A stretch of 64,000 bases of DNA from CBDDLD01 sp965250025 (lineage in GTDB: Bacteria > Bacteroidota > Bacteroidia > Flavobacteriales > Flavobacteriaceae), in contig OZ252283.1 of NCBI GenBank assembly GCA_965250025.1, positions 682,001 through 746,000 on the forward strand, in the 5' to 3' direction. Under the pieces are notes generated by a model. That model was not told the origin of the DNA. It worked only from the letters and a program-made list of their open reading frames with translations, and did no database searches. The position numbers and the translations under genes were made by a program. How positions within the stretch are numbered: position 1 is the stretch's first letter; every line of letters starts with the position of its first letter. Below are positions 42,634 through 51,899 of the stretch, piece by piece.

Positions 42634-43560
42634 ATGAATGATTTATTAGTTGCCGATTCCGTTACAAAGAATTTCGGAAGTTTCAGAGCACTAAACCAAG
42701 TTTCCATCACAGTTCCAAAAGGTAGCATCTTCGGACTATTAGGGCCTAATGGCGCCGGAAAAACAACCCTCATACGTATTATCAATCAAATTACAATGCC
42801 CGATGAAGGTGTTGTAAAGCTTGATGGAGAGTTGTTAAAACCAGAACACATAAAGGATATAGGATACCTGCCTGAAGAGCGAGGACTTTATAAATCAATG
42901 AAGGTGGGAGAGCAAGCATTGTATTTGGCACAATTGAAAGGCCTAAGTAAGGCTGAAGCCAAAAAAAGGCTTAAGTATTGGTTTGACCGATTAGAAATTG
43001 GAGATTGGTGGAATAAAAAAATACAGGAATTAAGTAAGGGACAAGCACAAAAGATTCAGTTTGTAGTTACCGTTTTACATCGTCCTAAACTCTTGATTTT
43101 TGATGAACCATTTTCAGGATTTGACCCTATTAATGCCAACCTTATAAAAGATGAGATCTTACAATTAAGAGACGAAGGAGCTACGGTGATTTTTTCCACA
43201 CATCGTATGGAATCTGTTGAAGAATTGTGTGATCATATTGCGTTAATACACAAATCTAACAAAGTGTTAGATGGAAAGCTTACCGATATAAAACGCCAGT
43301 ATAAATCCAATACATTCGAAGTTGGTTTAGAGTCTAATGACACGGAAATGGTTGTGAATGCTATCAAACAGCAATTCGAAGTATTGCCAGCTACGTTCAA
43401 AAATCTTAATGATGATATTAAGCTCAATGTTAAGGTTAATGCAAATACTTCGCCTAATGACCTGTTGACCTTTCTTACATCAAAAGCAGAAGTGCATCAC
43501 TTTGTTGAAGTAATACCATCTGCTAATGATATTTTTATTCAAACTATAAAAAACAACTAA
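42634..43560 (+). CDS. ABC transporter ATP-binding protein (NatA-like)
   Basis: A 308-residue ABC ATPase. Walker A GLLGPNGAGKTTLIRI (~34-49), signature LSKGQAQKIQF (a LSKGQ variant of LSGGQ), Walker B LLIFDEPFSGFDP, D-loop and switch histidine FSTHRMESVEELC. The C-terminal ~90 residues are the extension seen in ATPases of ABC-2 exporters of the Na+/antibiotic efflux type. It is followed 2 bp later by the permease gene, so they form one exporter. No substrate is readable. Confidence 0.93.
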   Translation: MNDLLVADSVTKNFGSFRALNQVSITVPKGSIFGLLGPNGAGKTTLIRIINQITMPDEGVVKLDGELLKPEHIKDIGYLPEERGLYKSMKVGEQALYLAQLKGLSKAEAKKRLKYWFDRLEIGDWWNKKIQELSKGQAQKIQFVVTVLHRPKLLIFDEPFSGFDPINANLIKDEILQLRDEGATVIFSTHRMESVEELCDHIALIHKSNKVLDGKLTDIKRQYKSNTFEVGLESNDTEMVVNAIKQQFEVLPATFKNLNDDIKLNVKVNANTSPNDLLTFLTSKAEVHHFVEVIPSANDIFIQTIKNN

Positions 43561-43562
43561 GA

Positions 43563-44876
43563 ATGAACCATTTATCACTTATTATAAAACGTGAATACCT
43601 CACAAAGGTTAAGAACAAGTCGTTTATAATTATGACCATTCTTAGCCCTTTAATCATGATAGCCTTAATTGCAGTAGTTGCATATCTATCACAATTGAAT
43701 AATAGTAAAGAGCGTACCATCTCCATTTTAGACGAATCCGGTTTTGTAAGTGATGTGTTTCAAAATACAGACAATACAACTTATAACTTATTAAGCGGAG
43801 TAAATTTAGAGGAAGCTAAAGCATTGGTAAAGAAAGAAGAAGAATATGGACTTTTATATATAGCGCCCGTAAAGCATATCTCGGAAGTTGCAGATCATGT
43901 ATCGTTCTATTCTAAAGATTCACCATCCTTAACAGTAATAGCAGGAATAGAAAGTAAGTTGGAAGATCGTATAAAAGATTTAAAACTTATTGAAGAAGGC
44001 CTGGACTTAAAGCGTATAGAAGCTTCTAAAACCAGCATCAACATAAATCAGGAAAGTTTTGACGGTCAAAAAAGTTCAAAAATTGACAATATTTTAAAGC
44101 TAGCTTTTGGAGGAATAGCAGGCTATTTATTGTTCATGTTTATCATCATATATGGTAATATGATCATGCGAAGTGTTATTGAAGAAAAGACAAGTAGAAT
44201 TATAGAGGTTATTATATCCTCCGTAAAACCCGTTCAATTAATGATGGGTAAAATTATTGGTACGTCACTGGCAGGAATCACGCAATTTATTATCTGGGTT
44301 ATTTTAGGTGGTATTATGCTTACTGTAGTGTCTGCCATTTTTGGTATAGATATGGCTGCCATGCAAACGCCGCAACAAGAAATGGCATTACAGGCCATAC
44401 AAAGTGCCGAAGGCCAAAATATGATTGAAAATGTATTTGTTTCTATAAATCATTTACCAATAACTAATCTAATCATAGCATTTATATTTTTCTTCATAGG
44501 TGGATACCTATTATACAGTTCATTGTATGCTGCAATAGGGGCTGCCGTAGATAACGAAACAGATACGCAACAATTCATGTTACCAATCTTAATGCCTCTA
44601 ATTCTTGCAGTATATGTAGGGGTATTTACAGTTATTGAAGACCCGCATGGAACAGTTTCAACGGTATTTTCTTTTGTGCCATTTACATCACCTGTAGTGA
44701 TGTTAATGCGTATTCCTTTTGGAGTACCATTATGGCAACAGATACTATCACTATTACTATTAATAGGAACCTTTTCTTTTACAGTTTGGTTTGCCTCCAA
44801 AATTTATCGCGTAGGTATTTTGATGTATGGAAAAAAACCTACTTATAAAGAAATATTTAAATGGATGAAGTATTAA
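43563..44876 (+). CDS. ABC-2 type permease (NatB-like)
   Basis: A 437-residue membrane permease. N-terminal helix NKSFIIMTILSPLIMIALIA, a large external domain (~50-185), then six helices, e.g. IAGYLLFMFIIIYGNMIM, LAGITQFIIWVILGGIML and MLPILMPLILAVYVGVF, with the SRIIEVIISSVKPVQLMMGK signature of this type. It pairs with the ATPase upstream. The MscS gene starts 3 bp after its stop. Confidence 0.92.
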   Translation: MNHLSLIIKREYLTKVKNKSFIIMTILSPLIMIALIAVVAYLSQLNNSKERTISILDESGFVSDVFQNTDNTTYNLLSGVNLEEAKALVKKEEEYGLLYIAPVKHISEVADHVSFYSKDSPSLTVIAGIESKLEDRIKDLKLIEEGLDLKRIEASKTSININQESFDGQKSSKIDNILKLAFGGIAGYLLFMFIIIYGNMIMRSVIEEKTSRIIEVIISSVKPVQLMMGKIIGTSLAGITQFIIWVILGGIMLTVVSAIFGIDMAAMQTPQQEMALQAIQSAEGQNMIENVFVSINHLPITNLIIAFIFFFIGGYLLYSSLYAAIGAAVDNETDTQQFMLPILMPLILAVYVGVFTVIEDPHGTVSTVFSFVPFTSPVVMLMRIPFGVPLWQQILSLLLLIGTFSFTVWFASKIYRVGILMYGKKPTYKEIFKWMKY

Positions 44877-44879
44877 CTC

Positions 44880-45716
44880 ATGGAACATTTAAAAGACATA
44901 CTTAATTACCAAATCAATTTCACAAAAGATATTTACATAACGGTAAAAGGAATCCTTTTGGTTGTAAGTATTATGGTCATAACGTCCATACTATTAAAGT
45001 TTCTAAAAAGGCTGTTAACCCGAAAACTCCCTGAGGAGGACCGGATTAAATTCAATGGCATATTCTCTTATGGCCGATGGATGTTATATCTTATTATACT
45101 ATTGATTACGCTACATTCCATTGGATTTAATATTACTGGCGTTTTTGCTGCTTCTGCTGCTTTATTAATAGGTATAGGACTGGCATTACAAACCTTTTTT
45201 CAGGATATTATTTCGGGGATATTTATATTAATAGATCAAACCGTACATGTTGGAGATATTATTCAAATTGATGGCAAAGTAGGACGGGTAGAAGAGATCA
45301 AACTCAGAACCACAAGAGCTGTAACTATAGACAATAAAGTATTGGTAATTCCTAACCATTTGTATTTAACGAATACCTTATACAATTGGACGCAAAACGG
45401 CACATTGACCAGAGAGAGTGTTAAAGTAGGTGTTGCTTATGGTAGTGATGTTCAATTGGTAAAAAGGTTACTTATACAAGCAGCAAATACACATCCCGAA
45501 GTTTTAAAAATGCCTGAGCCTACAGTCGTTTTTGAGGATTTTGGTGATAGTGCTCTGAACTTCAAGCTAGTTTTCACTCTTAATGATAGTTTTCAGGCGA
45601 CATTTCCAAAAAGTGACATACGGTTTGAAATAGATAAATTATTTCGAGAACATAATATCACCATTCCTTTTCCTCAGAGAGATGTCCATATTATTCAAAA
45701 CTCAAAACCTGTATGA
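44880..45716 (+). CDS. Small mechanosensitive channel (MscS family)
   Basis: A 278-residue MscS-type channel with three helices near the N-terminus (LVVSIMVITSILLKF; WMLYLIILLITLHSIGFN; VFAASAALLIGIGLALQTFF) and the pore/beta domain GIGLALQTFFQDIISGIFIL, VGDIIQIDGKVGRVEEIKLR, TIDNKVLVIPNHLYLTNTLY. It would release solutes upon hypo-osmotic shock. It overlaps the following barrel gene by ATGA, so it is in the operon with the ABC exporter and the response regulator. Confidence 0.93.
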   Translation: MEHLKDILNYQINFTKDIYITVKGILLVVSIMVITSILLKFLKRLLTRKLPEEDRIKFNGIFSYGRWMLYLIILLITLHSIGFNITGVFAASAALLIGIGLALQTFFQDIISGIFILIDQTVHVGDIIQIDGKVGRVEEIKLRTTRAVTIDNKVLVIPNHLYLTNTLYNWTQNGTLTRESVKVGVAYGSDVQLVKRLLIQAANTHPEVLKMPEPTVVFEDFGDSALNFKLVFTLNDSFQATFPKSDIRFEIDKLFREHNITIPFPQRDVHIIQNSKPV

Positions 45717-46603
45717 AAATGAGCAGACCAAAACAAAGAAAGCTTCTAACTATAGTTTTCTTGACCATTGGTGTTCATTTGTATGCGCAACTCACTGATA
45801 TTGCACGTTTAGAATATTCGTTCATTCCTAAAAGTAATTCTGAAGATCAGTATACCAGACTAAGAGCCTTATTAAATTACCCTATTAAAATTAAAGATAA
45901 GAGCTATTTAGTAATAGGAGGCGAGTATAACAGAATATTGTTGAATCTGGAAGACGATTATCCGTTTGATACATCATCTATAGATAAACTTCATATCATT
46001 GATCTCAATATCGGTTATACATTTAAAGCTAGTGAACACTGGCGAATAGGTTTTAAGTTCAACCCGAGGATTGCATCAACACTTACCAATACGCTTACCA
46101 TGGATGATGTGTTTCTTAATGGAGGCGCCTTTTTTATAAAGGATAGGACAGGAGCAAAAGACATCCCAAGGCCTTATCGTCTGGTACTGGGCTTGACCTA
46201 TAATACAACTGTAGGTTTACCGTTTCCCTTACCTTTTATTAGTTATCACAGAAAGATCAATAACTATTGGTCATTTAATGCAGGAATTCCAAAGTCTAAC
46301 CTCAAGTATGCTTTTAATAATAGAAACTCTGTGCAGGCTTTTGCAACTTTAGATGGTTACTTTGCTAACATACAAAGACCGATAGAGATCAATAATCAAA
46401 GTGTTGATCATATTTCTTTGTCTGTAGCTGTTGGAGGGCTGGGATATGAATACTTTTTTACGGAACACCTTGTCGTATATCTGTACTCGGGATTTACTTT
46501 CAGATTAAATAACGTACTCCGTGATTCAAATCGTGAAGAAATATTTAAATTAGACGATCTAAATGCATTTTATTTAAGAACAGGACTAAAATTTAAAATA
46601 TAA
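45713..46603 (+). CDS. Outer-membrane beta-barrel protein, DUF6268-like
   Basis: A 296-residue exported protein. Signal peptide KLLTIVFLTIGVHLYAQ; the mature part alternates strands such as RLEYSFIPKSNSEDQYTRLR, YLVIGGEYNRILLN, IIDLNIGYTFKASEHWRIG, YRLVLGLTYNTT, VAVGGLGYEYF and LVVYLYSGFTFRLNN, ending in AFYLRTGLKFKI as barrels do. It resembles the DUF6268 group of Bacteroidota barrels, from memory. The ATG overlaps the MscS stop (ATGA) and it precedes the response regulator by 1 bp. Confidence 0.75.
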   Translation: MKMSRPKQRKLLTIVFLTIGVHLYAQLTDIARLEYSFIPKSNSEDQYTRLRALLNYPIKIKDKSYLVIGGEYNRILLNLEDDYPFDTSSIDKLHIIDLNIGYTFKASEHWRIGFKFNPRIASTLTNTLTMDDVFLNGGAFFIKDRTGAKDIPRPYRLVLGLTYNTTVGLPFPLPFISYHRKINNYWSFNAGIPKSNLKYAFNNRNSVQAFATLDGYFANIQRPIEINNQSVDHISLSVAVGGLGYEYFFTEHLVVYLYSGFTFRLNNVLRDSNREEIFKLDDLNAFYLRTGLKFKI

Positions 46604-46604
46604 C

Positions 46605-47768
46605 ATGTCAAAGATTTTAATAATAGAGGATGAAGCAGCCATTAGAAGGGTGTTAGTGAAAATTCTTTCGGAAGAAAATGATAGCTATAATGTTGAAGAA
46701 GCAGAAGATGGATTGGTAGGTTTGGAAATGATAAAAAAAGAAGACTATGATCTCGTATTATGCGATATAAAAATGCCTAAAATGGATGGTGTTGAGGTGT
46801 TAGAAGCTGTAAAAAAAATAAAGCCATTGGTGCCAATGGTAATGATATCTGGTCATGGTGATTTAGATACGGCTGTAAATACCATGCGTTTAGGAGCCTT
46901 TGATTATATTTCAAAACCACCAGACCTAAACAGACTATTAAACACTGTACGAATAGCATTAGATAGAAAAGAACTGGTCGTTGAGAATACCCGCTTAAAA
47001 AAGAAAGTGTCTAAGAATTATGAGATGGTGGGGCAAAGTGATGCTATAGGGCGCATAAAAGAGATGATAGATAAAGTAGCGCCAACAGATGCCAGAGTGT
47101 TAATCACAGGACCAAATGGTACAGGGAAAGAGCTGGTAGCGCATTGGTTACACCAAAAGAGTGAACGTAGTAAAGGTCCCATGATTGAAGTTAATTGTGC
47201 TGCCATTCCTAGTGAACTTATAGAGAGTGAATTATTTGGGCATGTTAAAGGTGCATTTACATCAGCAAATAAAGATAGAGCCGGTAAGTTTGAAGCAGCC
47301 AATGGCGGAACGATATTTCTAGATGAAATAGGCGATATGAGTTTATCGGCACAGGCAAAAGTATTGAGAGCCTTGCAAGAAAGTAAAATACAACGTGTTG
47401 GAAGTGATAAGGACATCAAAGTTGATGTGAGGGTGGTTGCAGCTACCAATAAAAATCTGAAAAAAGAAATAGAAGACGGAAAGTTCAGAGAAGATCTGTA
47501 TCATAGATTAGCCGTTATTTTAATAGAAGTTCCGGCATTAAACGATCGTAGAGATGATATTCCGTTATTAGTCGACTATTTTTCTGATAAAATTGCAAAA
47601 GAACAAGGGAGTACCAAAAAGAACTTCTCGGATAAGGCTATTAAGCTGCTTCAAAATTACGATTGGACAGGTAACATAAGAGAATTACGTAATGTTATTG
47701 AACGTTTGATAATCCTTGGAGGGAAAGAAGTTAGTGAAAGCGATGTCAAATCATTTGCCAGTAAGTAA
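46605..47768 (+). CDS. Sigma-54-type response regulator (NtrC-like) without DNA-binding domain
   Basis: A 387-residue response regulator. Receiver domain 1-125 with phospho-acceptor D54 (LVLCDIKMPKMDG) and K104; AAA+ domain ~140-365 with Walker A GPNGTGKE (169-176), Walker B TIFLDEIGD (236-244) and RFREDLYHRL-type arginine segment. The GAFTGA loop that contacts sigma-54 reads GAFTSA (216-221). After the AAA domain the protein ends (GGKEVSESDVKSFASK) with no Fis-type helix-turn-helix. It is last in the ABC-permease-MscS-barrel operon. No histidine kinase is adjacent. The stop codon directly abuts the convergent gene's stop. Confidence 0.9.
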   Translation: MSKILIIEDEAAIRRVLVKILSEENDSYNVEEAEDGLVGLEMIKKEDYDLVLCDIKMPKMDGVEVLEAVKKIKPLVPMVMISGHGDLDTAVNTMRLGAFDYISKPPDLNRLLNTVRIALDRKELVVENTRLKKKVSKNYEMVGQSDAIGRIKEMIDKVAPTDARVLITGPNGTGKELVAHWLHQKSERSKGPMIEVNCAAIPSELIESELFGHVKGAFTSANKDRAGKFEAANGGTIFLDEIGDMSLSAQAKVLRALQESKIQRVGSDKDIKVDVRVVAATNKNLKKEIEDGKFREDLYHRLAVILIEVPALNDRRDDIPLLVDYFSDKIAKEQGSTKKNFSDKAIKLLQNYDWTGNIRELRNVIERLIILGGKEVSESDVKSFASK

Positions 47769-48986
47769 TTATTTAAGAAAGAAAGACATACTTATTCCGG
47801 TCTGAATATCAGGATTATTGTTTAAGGTGAAATCTTGCTGCAAATAAAAACTTGTTGAGACTTTTCTTGTAAATGTATACATGAATGTCCAATAATTATT
47901 GTTTTTGTATAAGTGTTCAAGACCGGTAATCCATGCCTTTTCAGAAACCCCGTTTCTAACAGGGATAATGTGATCAAACTCATCCTTTTTGTTGTAACTG
48001 GTTTGAAAATAAAAATCCATGCCAAAAGCATGATTAGTTTTTCCTTTAGAAGTGAAATTAAACTCTACAGCAGCTTCCAGATGTCCAATAAAATCGTTAG
48101 TGCCAAATACCATATTGTCACGTTGTAATTCAATGCTGTTTTTTCTAAGTACACCCAAACCAGCCGCAGCTATAAGTGTATTGGTATCATTCAAACGGTA
48201 TGATTTTATAATGTTTGATGATAAACCCAGGTCAATCGACATATTATATTCAGAAAGATTTGTACCCAGATGGACACCAAAATTTAAATGCCAATTTTTA
48301 TTCTTAAGCTTAGAAAACTCAGGATAGTAATAATAACTGGTTTCCAAACCGCCAATAAAAAGATCCCCGGCATCAATACTTAATTCGTTACCATTGTAAT
48401 CTTTATATCTGATTCCGGCATTATCGAGACCAAAGAGACGCCTGGCAAAAGGATCTTCGCCACCGGCAATATGATCATGAAACCATTCTATATACTGATC
48501 GCCAGTTAAAGTGGAAAAAGGGAATTTGCCTTTGGTTAATAGAAAAGAACGCATTCGAAATTGCAATTCCTGAGTTTTATTAATTGGTATGGCCAATTGT
48601 ACTTTGAATCCTTTTAATACACCATCATTAGCAATGAAAATTTCCTGAGCATCAATAGTATTCACATCAAAAAGAAATTCTCGCTTGTGCCAAACAACTT
48701 GGCTAACTGCGTTTCGCAACTCGATTGAGTTTGGGATATACCCTGTAACCGGAGCAGACCATATATTAGCACTTTCAAGACTTAGGTCAATTGCGATTCT
48801 GTCAGTTGGCCTTGTGTTGAAATTGCCTTGTAGTCTGGAAATAAAAATTCCAAAAGGATGTGCAGATAGTATATTAGACTTACTAATGCCATTCTTTAAG
48901 GAAGCAGGTAAAGCTTCTATTTGCTGACTGGTAGTAGAATGGTGTATTAATAAGTATATGATCAGTAATAGAGGATACGGTTTCAT
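47769..48986 (-). CDS. Putative outer-membrane protein (DUF3187-like)
   Basis: A 405-residue exported protein. Signal-like start MKPYPLLLIIYLLIHHSTTS; then IALDLSLE-type strands (DRIAIDLSLESANIWSAPV), LQFRMRSFLLTKGKFPF, and repeated barrel-like strands such as NWHLNFGVHLGTNLS, LIAAAGLGVLRKN, GHLEAAVEFNFTS and FTLNNNPDIQTGISMSFFL at the C-terminus. The pattern is like DUF3187 proteins (memory-level match). The frame is open from a TTG at 48998; the ATG at 48986 is used. It is convergent with the response regulator gene with no spacer. Function unknown. Confidence 0.7.
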   Translation of the reverse strand: MKPYPLLLIIYLLIHHSTTSQQIEALPASLKNGISKSNILSAHPFGIFISRLQGNFNTRPTDRIAIDLSLESANIWSAPVTGYIPNSIELRNAVSQVVWHKREFLFDVNTIDAQEIFIANDGVLKGFKVQLAIPINKTQELQFRMRSFLLTKGKFPFSTLTGDQYIEWFHDHIAGGEDPFARRLFGLDNAGIRYKDYNGNELSIDAGDLFIGGLETSYYYYPEFSKLKNKNWHLNFGVHLGTNLSEYNMSIDLGLSSNIIKSYRLNDTNTLIAAAGLGVLRKNSIELQRDNMVFGTNDFIGHLEAAVEFNFTSKGKTNHAFGMDFYFQTSYNKKDEFDHIIPVRNGVSEKAWITGLEHLYKNNNYWTFMYTFTRKVSTSFYLQQDFTLNNNPDIQTGISMSFFLK

Positions 48987-49051
48987 ATAATTTATCAATA
49001 TGTACTAAGCTACTAAATCTTCAGTATATTTATGCGTACAAAATAAATTTT

Positions 49052-49933
49052 ATGAAAAACGTAGATATCGATGATTTTAAGATTTCATCATCAATAAATA
49101 TAAAAGAACTCCCAACCTCATACGATCTAAACTCAGATAAGAAACATATTGAAGAGAAACTGAGAGAAGTCAGTGAAGATCTGGCAGAAATTCAAAACAC
49201 CATGTATGCGCATGGTAAATATGCCGTTTTAATGTGCATACAAGGTATGGATACTGCTGGTAAGGATAGCCTTATCAGAGAAGTGTTCAAAGAGTTTAAT
49301 GTGAGAGGAATAGTTGCGCATAGTTTTAAAAAACCAACGGATTTAGAGTTGAAGCATGATTACTTGTGGCGCCATTATATCGCGTTGCCAGCCCGAGGTA
49401 AGTTTGGTATTTTTAACAGAACCCACTACGAGAACGTACTGGTTACACGTGTACATCCTAACTATTTGATGTACGAGAATATGCCTGGGATAAATACTGT
49501 AGATGATGTGGATGATGCGTTTTGGGACAGGCGTTTTGAACAGATCAATGCTTTTGAGAAAACCATTGCGGAAAACGGTACCATAGTTTTTAAATTCTTT
49601 TTAAACATTTCAAAAGACGAACAGAAAAATCGTTTGCTGAGGCGTCTGAATAAACCTAATAAGCATTGGAAATTTTCTGCAGATGATCTTAAAGAACGTA
49701 AGTTATGGGATAAATATCAGACTTGTTATGAAGATGCAATTAACAGAACCTCGAAATCGCATGCGCCTTGGTATAATATACCAGCAGACGACAAGCCTAC
49801 GGCACGTTATATTGTGGCTAAGATTTTATACGATACCCTCAAAACCTATAACGATATTAAAGAGCCTGAATTACCGGATAATGAAAAAGCAAACATTAAA
49901 TTGTATAAAAAGCAGTTAGAAGATGAAAATTAA
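49052..49933 (+). CDS. ppk2: Polyphosphate kinase 2 (PPK2)
   Basis: A 293-residue PPK2 enzyme that transfers phosphate between polyphosphate and nucleotides. Walker A GMDTAGKDS (65-73), Walker B region GKFGIFNRTHYENVL (~116-130), lid segment with RLNKPNKHWKFSADD and the C-terminal SHAPWYNIPADDKPTARY. The size and the GKFGIFNR(T/S)HYE motif point to the single-domain class (class I or III); the subclass is not decided. It overlaps the M28 peptidase gene by 11 bases. Confidence 0.93.
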   Translation: MKNVDIDDFKISSSINIKELPTSYDLNSDKKHIEEKLREVSEDLAEIQNTMYAHGKYAVLMCIQGMDTAGKDSLIREVFKEFNVRGIVAHSFKKPTDLELKHDYLWRHYIALPARGKFGIFNRTHYENVLVTRVHPNYLMYENMPGINTVDDVDDAFWDRRFEQINAFEKTIAENGTIVFKFFLNISKDEQKNRLLRRLNKPNKHWKFSADDLKERKLWDKYQTCYEDAINRTSKSHAPWYNIPADDKPTARYIVAKILYDTLKTYNDIKEPELPDNEKANIKLYKKQLEDEN

Positions 49934-51326
49934 ACTTATAGCACTCATTGTTTTATGCACTACTTTTCTTAATGCGCAAACGGATAAGGAGGTTATAAAA
50001 AACATTTATACGGCATCACTGACCAACGGTCATAGTTATCAGTGGTTAGATTATTTATCCAATCAAATAGGAGGAAGGCTATCAGGATCTTACAATGCAG
50101 AATTAGCAGTTGCATACACCAAAGAAGAGTTGAATAAGCTAGGTTTGGATAAGGTTTGGCTGCAACCTGTTATGGTCCCCAAATGGATACGTGGCGCTAA
50201 GGAATTTGCGTATATAGAAACAACACCCGGAGAAACAACCAATGTCAATATTTGCGCCCTAGGAGGTTCGGTAGCCACCAATCCAATAGGGGTAAAAGCC
50301 CATGTGGTTGAAGTAAAAAGTTTTGAGGAATTAGAGGCTTTGGGAGAGGAAAAGATAAAAGGGAAGATCGTGTTTTATAACCGTCCCATGCAGGCCGATC
50401 TGATCAGTACATTTAATGCCTATGGGGGGTGTGTTAACCAGCGATATTCTGGAGCAAAAGAAGCTGCAAAATATGGTGCTATTGCTGTTATTGTACGTTC
50501 AATGAATTTAAGACAGGACGATTATCCGCATACCGGGAGTATGTCTTATGGCGATTTGCCTGTGTCGCAACGTATACCTTCGGCAGCTATCAGTACGAAC
50601 GATGCCGATCTGTTAAGTACAATGCTAAGCCTTAAGAGAGACCTTAAATTCTATTTTAAACAGAATTGTAAACAACTCAAAGATGTACAATCTTATAATG
50701 TTATAGGCGAAATCACAGGAAGTGAATTCCCTAATGAATATATTATCGTAGGAGGACATTTGGATTCTTGGGATTTGGGTGATGGTGCTCATGATGATGG
50801 CGCAGGGGTGGTACAGTCAATGGATGTATTGCGATTGTTGAAAATATCAGGCATACAACCAAAACGGAGTATTCGGGTGGTTTTGTTTATGAATGAAGAG
50901 AATGGATTACGAGGGGCACGTAAATATGCTGAGGAAGCAAAACGCAAGAATGAAAATCATATTTTTGCGCTCGAAAGTGATGCCGGAGGATTTACGCCCA
51001 GAGGGTTCTCTTTCAGCTGTGATGACAACAATTTCAATCAGATCCAGAGCTGGAAACCTCTTTTTAAGCCTTATTTAATACATTATTTTGAAAAAGGAGG
51101 CAGTGGTGCAGATGTGGGACCATTAAAGTCAGATACTAATGTTTTAGCAGGTTTACGACCAGATTCGCAGCGGTACTTTGACCATCACCACGCAGCAAAT
51201 GATACTTTTGAGCATGTCAACAAACGCGAACTTGAATTAGGGGCAGCCACTATGACTGCATTGGTGTATTTGTTTGATAAATACGGTATAAATCCAATTA
51301 ATAATAAAAAGGAATTAAAAGATTAA
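49923..51326 (+). CDS. M28 family peptidase with PA domain, exported
   Basis: A 467-residue zinc aminopeptidase-type protein. Signal peptide MKIKLIALIVLCTTFLNAQ; PA domain (~110-250, KIKGKIVFYNRPMQADLIS); M28 domain with the metal ligands in GGHLDSWDLGD, HDDGAGVVQS, MNEENGLRGAR, LESDAGGFTP and RYFDHHHAANDTF (His/Asp/Glu/Asp/His). Expected to cleave N-terminal residues from peptides in the periplasm or outside. Starts 11 bases inside ppk2 and is followed 3 bp later by the DinB-like gene. Confidence 0.93.
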   Translation: MKIKLIALIVLCTTFLNAQTDKEVIKNIYTASLTNGHSYQWLDYLSNQIGGRLSGSYNAELAVAYTKEELNKLGLDKVWLQPVMVPKWIRGAKEFAYIETTPGETTNVNICALGGSVATNPIGVKAHVVEVKSFEELEALGEEKIKGKIVFYNRPMQADLISTFNAYGGCVNQRYSGAKEAAKYGAIAVIVRSMNLRQDDYPHTGSMSYGDLPVSQRIPSAAISTNDADLLSTMLSLKRDLKFYFKQNCKQLKDVQSYNVIGEITGSEFPNEYIIVGGHLDSWDLGDGAHDDGAGVVQSMDVLRLLKISGIQPKRSIRVVLFMNEENGLRGARKYAEEAKRKNENHIFALESDAGGFTPRGFSFSCDDNNFNQIQSWKPLFKPYLIHYFEKGGSGADVGPLKSDTNVLAGLRPDSQRYFDHHHAANDTFEHVNKRELELGAATMTALVYLFDKYGINPINNKKELKD

Positions 51327-51329
51327 AAG

Positions 51330-51899
51330 ATGAAGCATATACACACTATTATCTTATTATTAGCATTCAATATCACCATGGCACAGGACAAAGACCAACT
51401 CCCTTATTATGAAATTCCGGAATATGCAGAAGAATTTACAGCCGGAACTGTAGCCGCACGTATGGTAGATGCGTTAGGGTTTCGTTATTATTGGGCTACT
51501 CATGGGTTAAATCAGAACGATTTAAATTACAAAGCGAATGATGAAGGACGCTCTACTCAAGAGACTATAGATCATATCTATGATTTGTCGAAAATAATTG
51601 TGAACTCGACATTAAAAAAGGCCAATAACAGATCCGACCACAGTACAATGCGTTTTGATGAAAAACGAAAACAGACGCTATTAAATCTCAAACAAGCTGC
51701 AGACATTCTAAGAAACAGCGATGATATTTCTCAATATAAAATTATTTTTGGTGAACTAGAGGTGCCATTCTGGAATCAGGTTAATGGTCCTATCGCAGAT
51801 GCTATTTGGCACTGTGGTCAGATAGCAATTTACAGAAGAACTACGGATAACCCTATGAATCCCAAAGTAAATCACTTTACAGGAACCGTTGGGGAGTAA
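51330..51899 (+). CDS. Exported DinB-like protein
   Basis: A 189-residue exported protein. Signal peptide MKHIHTIILLLAFNITMAQ; then an all-helical domain with VAARMVDALGFRYYWATHGL, ETIDHIYDLSKIIVNSTLKK, and ADAIWHCGQIAIYRRTTDNP near the end. The spaced histidines (H near 82-83 and 160) resemble DinB/YfiT-type metal-binding bundles, but I could not verify all three ligands. It is third in the ppk2-M28-this unit, and it converges on the M23 peptidase gene with adjacent stop codons. Function unknown. Confidence 0.7.
   Translation: MKHIHTIILLLAFNITMAQDKDQLPYYEIPEYAEEFTAGTVAARMVDALGFRYYWATHGLNQNDLNYKANDEGRSTQETIDHIYDLSKIIVNSTLKKANNRSDHSTMRFDEKRKQTLLNLKQAADILRNSDDISQYKIIFGELEVPFWNQVNGPIADAIWHCGQIAIYRRTTDNPMNPKVNHFTGTVGE

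Noticed and set aside
47018..47449. 143-residue minus-strand ORF inside the response regulator
   Set aside because: Shadow ORF; the plus-strand AAA+ motifs are unambiguous.
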